NCBI GenBank assembly: GCA_009760855.2
Contig: WPIO01000099.1
Span: 501,501-565,500, forward strand
Reading direction: 5' to 3'
DNA length: 64,000 nucleotides
From: Cristatella mucedo
Taxonomy: Eukaryota; Bryozoa; Phylactolaemata; Cristatellidae
Below the pieces are notes generated by a model. That model was not told where the DNA came from and did no database searches. It was given only the letters and a program-made list of their open reading frames with translations. A program made the translations under genes and the position numbers. Position 1 is the first letter of the stretch. Each line of letters opens with the position of its first letter. Of the stretch, positions 56,231-64,000 are shown piece after piece.

Positions 56231-57621
56231 GTGAGCTACTATGACTACAGTTTGTATTCTATGCTGGTAGCTTTTACTAACTCTGATGCGCAGCCATTGC
56301 ATCGCAATTGGTTTGATAGATAGACACACTCGTTCTGCATTTTTGGCGGACAGCAATCTTGGTCTGTCGTTTTAGGGTCTGCAGTAATTGCCTTGTAGCC
56401 CCTATATGAAAGTCACCGCGAGTCTTGGCATCTTAATCTTTACTCAGGCGCTTTACAACTAGCTGTGAGCAAAGCCATAACGAATAGATAACCGTTTACC
56501 ATTAGGCCAAGCACGCACAAGCACACACTTATCAATTACGATAGAGCAAAAGCTGGAGACCTTTCACTAGACGACCGCCTAAAATTTGATGACATTTGTC
56601 TGAGGTTGATTTGCCGATATATTATTTTTATCCAGTTTTCATTAGACGTTTTACCAGCTGGCCTACCTTTACTATCAGACTATTTTTACTCACTGATTTG
56701 CCTAATGTATGTTTGAAGAAGGTAGGAGGTACTATTTACGACAGGTAATTGAAACTTCTACGTTAGGGATATAATAACAATGCACTTGATAAAGCGACCT
56801 CAGAGAACTCAATCTCTTTCTAGGCGCTTTATATTTGCTGCAAAGGGAAATGCAATTGAATGTTAAGTAAAATCATGCTTGAAAAACAAACAAAATGAAT
56901 AACATGGTTAGGGGTGACATGCAGAGGGTCAACATGCAAATGCGGTTAGTGGCGGCATGCACAGTGTCAGCACGCATAAGCACATCAAGGACGAATCACA
57001 GGGACCCACTAAATGCTGTCCTAAATAGGTGTGTTTTTAAGTTCCTTTTAAATGTGGTCAGGTCAGGAGATGTTCTGACGCAGGTCGGGAGGGAGTTCCA
57101 GGCTTTGGGAGCGTACGAGCTAAACGCACGGTCTCCAAAGGATTTAAGGTTTGCAAGGGATGCAAATGTATGAACATTATATGACCTATCAACGTTGTTG
57201 ACATAAGCCAGCTAGTACCATAAGTTTTCTCCGACAGGGGCCGTAATCATTTGAATTTTCCCTGGCTGGCGGCACTTTGAAATCTTTAGAACATCAGTTG
57301 TTTCGACATGGAGTTCGTGCGAGGTAGCATGAAGCAGAAACAGATCGTTTGATTTTATCTCTTAAGTAAGACATTTCCCAAGTTTCTTAAACTGTTTAGT
57401 TATTGCAAAGTAAGCCCTTTCATACAGTTGCAGCTGCTACACTTCATAAAGTGAATGTAACTTATTCGTATCTGTGGCGTCGTTGATTATGACATCTTAA
57501 TGTAGCAGTGGCTGTGTCATTTGACGTCAACAGTGCTGGCTGATTATGCTTACTGTGCTCTGTTTTTTCAAGCCTGTTGCATGACGTTGCTGGTATGATA
57601 AAATAACCCTCCTTCCTTCAG
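56231..57621 (+). other. FICD intron, with a LINE-Y insertion
   Basis: 1391 bases, GTGAGC at the 5' end and CCTCCTTCCTTCAG at the 3' end, phase 1 on both sides. Contains a minus-oriented LINE-Y 3' end (56775-57170). The remaining intron shows nothing. Confidence 0.75.
56775..57175 (-). mobile_element. LINE-Y 3' end in the FICD intron
   Basis: TGCACTTGATAAAGCGACC, TAGGCGCTTTATATTTGCTGC, ATAACATGGTTAGGGGTGAC, GTGTCAGCACGCATAAGCAC, then C-terminal codons (ASRTNHRD-like, LNAVLNRCVFKF on the opposite strand). Well preserved and therefore fairly recent. Confidence 0.9.
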
Positions 57622-58649
57622 ACGGCATAAATGTTGAAGCACAGCGGATGCTGGTCACAGCCAAACGGCTGAAAGAGGATTCCGCGAAACGGCCCATGTG
57701 CCAAAAGCTGTACTATCAGGCGCTTAATCTTGACCGACATCCGGACGTTTTTGTGGCACTCGGTGAATTTCTTGAGGACGACGATGTCGACCAGCGCCAC
57801 CTGGCTGCTGCTAACCTGCTCTTCATGCTCGTGCTGGCTGCATCGCCCGAGCACGCACCTGCCAAACTTGGTCTATGGCGAACGTTCGAGCGCCTGCAGC
57901 TGTGCCGTGCAGCGATGCTCAGCACCATCGAATCAAAACGCGACGAACTCTCGGAAACGTTCATCAATTGCCAGGGTAGCTTTAACGATGAGATGTGATG
58001 TCACTACATCTATCATACGCTTGCCATTGAGGGCAACACTCTGACTAGCGACCAAATGCGAAGCATCCTCGACGGCAGCTCGCCAGCCTGCCATGACGTG
58101 TTGCACTGCGAAGTGCTGGGCTTGAGAGCGGCACTGGATTACATTCTTGACGACAGAGGCCCGAGGTCACGCGAGTGTATTTCACTTGCCGACGTCCTTC
58201 AAGTGCACACCCATGTACTTAGTTCAGTCAACTCACAAGAAGCCGGTCGTCTGCGTACGATCCAGGTGTACGTTGGCAGCCTGGTGCCTCCGGATGCTCG
58301 CTATCTCCAAGTGTGCATGGATAGGTTCCTACAGTGGCTGAATTCGGATGAGGCCGGAAAACTGAACCCAATAGTACTCGCCGCCATGGTGCACTATGAG
58401 CTCACTGCTATCCATCCATTCAGCGATGGTAATGGACGTACTGCACGTCTTCTGATGGCTTTGGTTCTTTTAAGAGCCGGCTATCCGTTAATCGGGGTTC
58501 GGGTAGAGGATTGGTCGACTTACTTGCATCTCGTTAAAGCGGTCCATCTATGCGGCCGCATCGAGCCATTTTCCTGCTTTGTGGCTACGTGCGTTGAGCG
58601 AACCGTAGACGAATACCGGAAAACTATGGAAGCTAGTTGTGATAAGTAG
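57622..58649 (+). CDS. FICD: FICD/HYPE homologue (protein adenylyltransferase), last exon with in-frame TGA
   Basis: FICD sits in the ER lumen and adds AMP to, and removes it from, the chaperone BiP/HSPA5, matching chaperone activity to load. In this model (codon 1 at 56065) residues about 60-135 form two TPR-like helical repeats (KLYYQALNLDRHPDVFVALG; LLFMLVLAASPEHAPAKLG), residues 188-193 are the autoinhibitory helix motif T-L-A-I-E-G with Glu at 192, and residues 320-331 are the complete Fic motif HPFSDGNGRTAR (58413-58448), catalytic His 320. The linker helix and C-terminal helices follow (QWLNSDEAGKLNP; VRPF-type word IEPFSCF). The stop is TAG at 58647-58649. Total about 397 codons against 458 in human, the difference being at the N-terminus and C-terminus. 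Odd: TGA at 57996-57998 (codon 181) lies in frame just before YIYHTLAIEGN; no other break occurs. Either a nonsense allele, a pseudogene at an early stage or a base error. Confidence 0.88.
57996..57998 (+). other. In-frame TGA in the FICD homologue
   Basis: Codons around it read gat gag atg TGA tgt cac tac atc tat cat: N-D-E-M, stop, C-H-Y-I-Y-H. Homology continues in the same frame on both sides, so it is a substitution, not an indel. In the family this position is usually an aromatic residue (tyrosine in human). Confidence 0.9.
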
Positions 58650-59155
58650 CTTTCTTTCTCGAATACCAAAGACTCAGCGTGCAGCAGAGTGGCTGCCGGC
58701 CCATGCACGTCTTACTAGAGTTCTGGCAACATAAATGTGTGTTTCCTTTCGTTCTCTCTGCCGTGTGCATATCAGACACATGCTTGCTATTTATTTGCAT
58801 TAGACATGGCAGTCTCTGGCCTGTGCTTTACTGCTTGATGCAAGTAGTCAGTTCACTTTAATACAACTGAAACACTCTGCTACATACTTGGAGCTAAGAG
58901 CGTGGCTGTTGAATCTGCTGCTCAAGTCACTACAAACAAGGACCTTTGCTGCAGCGGCAGGCAGCTAGCGATGGTGAGCTGTGAGACTTTAAACGCTAGA
59001 CAGCTGCAGCAACTGTGTGATATGGAGCAGAAGTTAAGGTTTATTCATAGACGTCATTAGCAGAGCCAGCCACTTAGCAAACTTACTTAATTGGCCTGTC
59101 ATTAGGGAAGTGAAGTAAGACTCGGCTTGATTATTATAATTTATTTCTGGCTATG
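58650..59155. other. Downstream of FICD; probable 3' UTR and flank
   Basis: No gene or repeat recognised. No canonical AATAAA in the first ~200 bases that I can see; the words ACATAAATG (58731) and CATTAGAC are weak candidates only. Confidence 0.35.
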
Positions 59156-59164
59156 CTACCAAAG

Positions 59165-59400
59165 AAAGCAACTAGGCCATTGCAGCTGGCTATGAGTCTA
59201 GTTACAAGGCTAACCTTCAAGTCCCAGAGGTTTCACCGCGTGTCTCCTTTGCAGAAAGAGCTAAGATGGTTTCCGGGCGATCATCTGATAAAATGACCAA
59301 AGTTCTGGAGCTGACCCACAAGGCCCGCCACGGCTTGGCTCCTGCGTACCTAGGTGAACGGCTGCACCAGTTTCAGCCTCATGGTGCCCTCAGTGCCTAA
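59165..59400 (+). mobile_element. LINE-X C-terminal scrap
   Basis: Words TSRSQRFHRVSPLQKEL-like, LTHKARHGLAPAYLGERLHQFQP in plus orientation, aligned with 7400-7570. Confidence 0.75.
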
Positions 59401-59404
59401 ATGG

Positions 59405-59805
59405 ACAAGTTTTCCCATATCCCATAGACATATCAAATTATTTGGCGATCATGCCTTTTAGATTTTTTGCTCCCAAATCCTAAAACTAACGCCCGACCTG
59501 CGTTGCGACATCTCTTGACTTGACCACATTTAAAAAGATATCAAAAACGCACCAATTTATGACAGAATTTAGTGGATCCCTTTGATTCGTCCTTTGCGTG
59601 CTTATGCATGCGGACGCTGTGCATGCTGCCACTAACCGTACTAGCATGCTGACCCTGTGCATGTCACCCCTAACCTTATTATTCTTGTTGTGTATTCAGC
59701 ATGCAACAAACAACTACTTGATCGTGCTTCATTTGCAGCATCTGTAAAACTCCTCAAAAGAGGTCGAGCTCTCTAAGGGCGCTATACTAAGTCTGTTATT
59801 AATAT
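59405..59805 (+). mobile_element. LINE-Y 3' end fragment
   Basis: DKFSHIP then TFKKISKTHQFMTEFS-like codons, TGTGCATGTCACCCCTAACC, AAGGGCGCTATAC and a short ATT tail. It abuts the preceding LINE-X scrap in the same orientation. Confidence 0.8.
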
Positions 59806-59809
59806 TATC

Positions 59810-60725
59810 GCTATAAGATTTTTAAGTCACGCCTACAGATTCAGTTAGGAAGGTTACAAGCAATAAGAAGAAGGATACAGCATGTACGAAAAGATACCAA
59901 AGGACACTAAAGCATAATGCGACCCTAGATCCTGCCGATGTTGTAATAAGAATGCTGTGCAAATGAACCTCTACATTTTAAAATAAACGGACGGATTAGA
60001 CTTGTGTACTTCCTTAAATTTGTAGGTTGATTTATAAGCATTAAGCGAGAACTATTGGTCTTGTGTTCTCGACTTCATATCAGTAAAGTTGCGATTGTCC
60101 TCTAATGTACAATAAAAAACGATCCCATACCAGGGAATGTTTTCATTTTGGAGGTAAATGCAAATCCTTGTTGATAAAACCAGTGCAATGTAGGTTATGG
60201 AACAGAATGAAAACCGAGAGGCGGCACTAAATCTGTCCAAGCAGAAAGACCAACTTCAGAAGCAATAAACGGATCAAGAGGTCAGCTTCAAGAACAAGCA
60301 AGGTTAGTAGACCGGCAGCATTAACAACCCGCCAAAGAGAGAAAGCAATTTAGAACGAAACAATTCGATCTCGTGGTCAATGCCCAAAACTAGTGTGTAC
60401 CTTGTTGGTAGCAGCATCAGAAGCAGCAGCTGTATTATTCAAGCTGGGAAAAGTACCCCAATTTCCTGGATACGCCTTATCTACTTTAGTTAGTCTTAGT
60501 CCAATTTGTTTAAAATGTAGCTGAAATCGACAGATGGAACTTTTAATATGGACCCCACCAATTTTGTATTCAATCGCAATATTTTAAGCCATTTCCCTAG
60601 AGGATTGACAAGCAAATAGGGTGCACACACTTGCTATTTACGACAATTGACATTAGTCGGCGAAAATTTCCTTTAGTTATATCAAAAACGCTAAAAATCA
60701 TAACGCATAGATCATTGTAGCGTGT
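59810..60725. other. Interval with no recognised feature
   Basis: AT-rich; no frame over 62 codons and no repeat match seen. Confidence 0.4.
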
Positions 60726-60729
60726 CATT

Positions 60730-61185
60730 TGCAGCTCAGAACGGCTAGAAAAGATGTGCCACAGTCAACAGCCGAAGAGTAGATACGTTTGCATACGAAT
60801 TGTCGAAGTATTGTTTTTTACAATCTAGACCCTTCCATGTAAAAGCTTCTTTTTCCTCCAATCGTATTCATATGAAAAAATTTAACGACTGAGCAATTGT
60901 CAATAGAAGCAATGAAGGCATGAGGAGACTGAAACTTGTCTGGCAGCTCTGATGGAATCTAGCGACGGCGAACTGCATAGGTCAGAGTGAGAATTTTGCT
61001 GCCTGTCCGTGAATCTACCGGTCATAGAAGTCATAGAAGCGCCTTAAGCAAGGCTGACGTGCGGTTGGCCCTCCAAGATGTACCGAAAATCTTGCTTTGG
61101 GTATTTATCACTAATTTCAGCCGCTTCATTGCTTTTTTGGTAGCCCTGCCAAAAACTGTATTATTTTACGGAAATATGCACATGA
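60730..61185 (-). mobile_element. Degenerate LINE-X fragment
   Basis: CAGCTCAGAACGGCTAG, AAGATGTGCCACAGTCAACAG, TTTGCATACGAATTGT, then GAGACTGAAACT and GGTCAGAGTGAGAA, in the order of the LINE-X C-terminal region (compare 7220-7470). Strongly decayed. Confidence 0.55.
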
Positions 61186-61329
61186 TCTATCGCGATTTCC
61201 ATTGGCACGTGAATAACTCTGGATGTATTTACAGTATATCTTGTCAAATGGTACGGCACATTGAGCACAGGCGCAATATTACATGCTAAGATCTCAAAGT
61301 ATGATTGCTTCTTAAGCACTCAATGCCCC

Positions 61330-61872
61330 TACCAGGCCGTCTTGCCATCCACTTTTGCAGAATTTATCTGCATAAACACAGCCCTAATGAATCTCAAATC
61401 CTTTAGAGACAGAGCCTTACGTTTGTATGCTCCGAAAGCTTAGACCTCATTTCAACTTGCTTCACGACCTATCCAGATCAACCTATCCTGACTAGTTCAC
61501 TTTTAAAAAGAAGCAAAAGCTCACCTATTTACCACGGGCTTCAGTGAGTACCTGCGATTTGCCCTAAATGTGCTTATGTGTGCTGACAATGTGCATGCAG
61601 CCGCTAACCAGACTTGCATGCATGTCATCAGACATGCACGTCAGACGTGCATGTCACCCCTAAACATGTTATTTTTTACAGTTATTGTGTGTGCTACCAT
61701 AAACCAATCGACCATGCTTCTTTTACAGCAAATGTTAAGTGAATAGAAATATTTGAATTTTCTGATGGTTTTACATAAACAATAAGTGCCTAGAGAGAGA
61801 GAGAGATTGAGTTCTCTGAGGGCGCTTTATCAAGTGCATTATCAATACTATTATTATTATTATTAGCACAAT
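61330..61872 (+). mobile_element. LINE-Y 3' end fragment
   Basis: TNLKSFRDRALRLYAPKA-like frame (61388-61440), TTTTAAAAAGAAGCAAAAGC, CATGTCACCCCTAAACATG, then hairpin GATTGAGTTCTCTGAGGGCG and (ATT)n tail to 61865. Confidence 0.85.
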
Positions 61873-61874
61873 TC

Positions 61875-62990
61875 TTATTCCTATATCTCATTTTGAATGG
61901 GCAGGCAATCTTTGTGCCTGTTCCTTAGTGACAGTTTATTTAATGACTAAATTGGCTCTGCAATTGATTCTGATTTCTACTTCTGCTTGTTATCATTTAG
62001 CGTGCTAGCAGTAACTTTTGGTGGGCTTGCATGAATAGTCCTCTGCGTATTTACGCCTCCTTAAAATATGGATGTTTTCCTTAACCGTACTTGCAGGCTG
62101 ACCCGGTGCAAGTCGCCCTAACCATGTTATGCTTGTTATCATTTAACTAACCATGCGACCTTGCTTTCCTTCCAACACACGTGAACTGCCTTATATGATA
62201 TTAGGCTCTCTATGAGTGCTATATCCACTGAATTATTCTTTCCGATTGGTAGGATATAAAATAGTCCTCGTTTGCCTGTCAATGGCCAGTCAGTCCCGAC
62301 CTTTTGTATACTGTTTTGAAGCTTTGGGTTAGTTGACCTAGCTAGTTTAATTTCGGTAGTAAAACATAAGCCTTCAGGGTGAGGACACACTGCGTGCCTA
62401 TTCAGAGTGGCAGACTAGTAGAGCATGTCTGCTAGTGTGATGTGAAAGCAACCTATAAGTGGTGACAGGTCGGACGGTGGATGGAGCAGCCGAGGCCTAG
62501 GAAACATTTTTGCAATTACATCAAAGACGTCAGCGTTCTTGAAGATTTTTTATTCATGTATATTTGTTACGTGAGGAAGATTGTTACTCACGGTATAGAC
62601 TGGATGGGATCTGCCTGTGCTCAGATAAGCAACAATATGGGAATACTTGGTGAGAATAGCGTGCACTTGAAGGAGACGCGTGGTCGAGTGCTTGACCCTA
62701 GATGGAAGTAAGGCAATGCACGTGAGCCACAAGAGACAAAGAGTCAGTCAGTGAACAAAATTTGGTGCTGAATGCATTCGATAATTCATAAAAGTAAATG
62801 TTTAAATGACCCATAATGAGAAAAGGTGGCACTGAGTTTTCTGCCTGCCTTTAGCTCCGGGTATCAGCTAAGTAGTGGGCAATAATATTAAGTTGTGAAA
62901 GTTTGCAGTTGTAATCTTTTACTGCTTATTGCTGGTGGTTGAGATAGCCAGCCTCTCTCCAGAGGTGGAATCTCTCCAGTAAGGCTTTCC
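61875..62990. other. Interval with little recognised content
   Basis: 62085-62235 keeps LINE-Y 3' UTR words (GCAGGCTGACCC, CCTAACCATGTTA, TTAGGCTCTCTATGAGTGC). Otherwise no gene or repeat that I can support. Confidence 0.4.
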
Positions 62991-62992
62991 TG

Positions 62993-63122
62993 CATTTATA
63001 TAGCGCCCCAAGAGAAGTTAATCTCAATTCAGGTGCTTCACATATGCCTCGGGGCACGAGCCCACGACCTCAGCCAGACCTTGGTCGGGGCGAGCACCTT
63101 AACAGCTAGACCAAACCAGCTC
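62993..63122 (-). repeat. tRNA-derived SINE copy S3
   Basis: On the minus strand: GGTTTGGTCTAGCTGTTAAGG (A box), CGCCCCGACCAAGGTCTGG, GGTCGTGGGCTCGTGCCCC (B-box position), then GTGAAGCACCTGAATTGAG, ATTAACTTCTCTTGGGGCGC and TATATAAATGC. Fullest copy of the S family here. Confidence 0.65.
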
Positions 63123-63129
63123 TGCTGCT

Positions 63130-64000
63130 ATATTAATGTGAGTTCTAAATCAACCTACGTGCAGGTAATAACCAATTACTTTGAACGCTCTGCACTATTC
63201 ATTAATTAGTATTTGCTCCAAATATTACGAAGCAATTGTACTGTTTTCTCGGAATTTCGGTCAACAGTACTCGCGTTGTTTTAAATGCATTACTGTGTGC
63301 TAATTGGGTGGCTCCGCCTGCTCCGCTGGTTTGCGTTGTGGCTTTCGGCAACCGGAAGTCACGTGTCCAATGCTGGAACGAGGCAGTAATGGAAAATGGC
63401 AGTAGCTGTAGCGTTTGTTGTGGAATCATGCTTTTGTTGTGGTACTAGAAAGCTGTTACTGCTGTGGAAATCTGTGAACGTGGAGTTTAACAACTTTCAT
63501 GCTAAGGTAATGTCCTTTACTTGTGTACCTTGACTTGCATGACTTGTGTGCTAAAGAAAAGTTTAAAATTAAAGCGTAGTCACCTTGAAAGAAACGTTTA
63601 AATGTAAAAATGCACTGGTGCCTTGAGGTATCTTACGATATGCAGTTGATATATTATCACTGACTCATACCTCGACTTTTTTTACTTTCTGGTCGTTCAT
63701 TCTACTCTTAAACATTCTACTCCTAAACATTATATTTATATTAAGCAAGTCTTTAACATTTTATTTCTTGCCTTTAGCTGTTGACCTATCAATTATATGG
63801 CTAGCCAATGCTGGTTGTTGGCTCGTTATATTTATGGGAAGAGTTTTGAATATGTTTTAGCCGTTTAGAGATTATTGTCTTCATTGCATTTTTTATTTTG
63901 TAACTCTTATTTTGTATCTGTCGTTTGACCAATTTTGTATTTGTCGTTTGATTTTTATCTGTCGTTTGACGTCTGGCAGCGTTTGACAATTCTTATCTGC
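63130..64000. other. Interval with no recognised feature
   Basis: Near the end a short word GTCGTTTGA is repeated (63921, 63943, 63962) with TATTTG/TTATCTG between. No gene seen. Confidence 0.4.

Noticed and set aside
57996-57998. Selenocysteine recoding of the FICD TGA
   Set aside because: No family member is known to me to carry selenocysteine there, and I could not identify a SECIS-like stem in the downstream region by eye.
20062-58649. A toxin-antitoxin-like pairing of HEPN and Fic genes
   Set aside because: Both families occur in bacterial toxin systems, but here they are about 9 kb or more apart, on opposite strands, in a repeat-rich animal locus; nothing in the sequence links them.

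Overview
This window is animal (metazoan) nuclear DNA that is almost entirely repeats. The reasons are one gene with a GT-AG intron whose phases match, two families of non-LTR retrotransposons (apurinic endonuclease plus reverse transcriptase, microsatellite 3' tails), tRNA-derived SINE-like copies and several unclassified dispersed repeats nested in one another. I see no operons or bacterial signals. The species cannot be told from this sequence; an invertebrate is likely.

Layout. 1-3.7 kb: fragments of dispersed repeats (W-like, V) and LINE 3' ends. 3.7-7.0 kb: two copies of a ~2 kb repeat (Rep A), one split by a LINE-X insertion. 7.0-8.7 kb: LINE-X with readable reverse transcriptase. 8.7-10.3 kb: unclassified element Z on the minus strand. 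11.2-12.0 kb: a tandem 416-bp duplication. 12.0-14.9 kb: the longest LINE-X (endonuclease to 3' end). 14.9-15.85 kb: Z again, opposite strand. 15.85-18.8 kb: rearranged LINE-Y. 23.3-25.4, 27.2-28.6 and 30.6-32.15 kb: more LINE-Y. 26.5-26.7 kb: GA-rich microsatellite. 43.5-46.6 kb: further Rep A copies.

The most unusual content lies at 18.8-21.8, 32.5-37.3, 39.3-43.5 and 47.4-48.9 kb. Three and a fragment of a fourth copy of one protein-coding family lie in direct orientation on the minus strand. The family is about 640 residues long and I do not recognise it. It carries two arginine-asparagine-x-x-x-histidine motifs in helical contexts, which is the signature of HEPN ribonuclease-type domains. 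Each of the three larger copies has a degenerate 18-bp minisatellite at its 3' side, whose plus-strand period reads as a six-residue repeat. The second and third copies lie in a 4-5 kb segmental duplication. All copies are broken; the third (40955-42888) is nearly intact, with one in-frame TAG and one frameshift.

The only single-copy gene I recognise is a plus-strand homologue of FICD/HYPE, the Fic-domain AMP-transferase of the endoplasmic reticulum. One exon ends at 56230 and a large last exon spans 57622-58649. Its TPR region, inhibitory glutamate motif and complete Fic motif are readable, but an in-frame TGA at 57996-57998 sits between the TPR and Fic parts. The 5' end of the gene is not resolved.

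Apart from FICD and perhaps the HEPN-like copy C, nothing here looks like an intact host gene. Boundaries given for repeats come from eye alignment of copies within this window and are accurate to roughly 10-50 bases.
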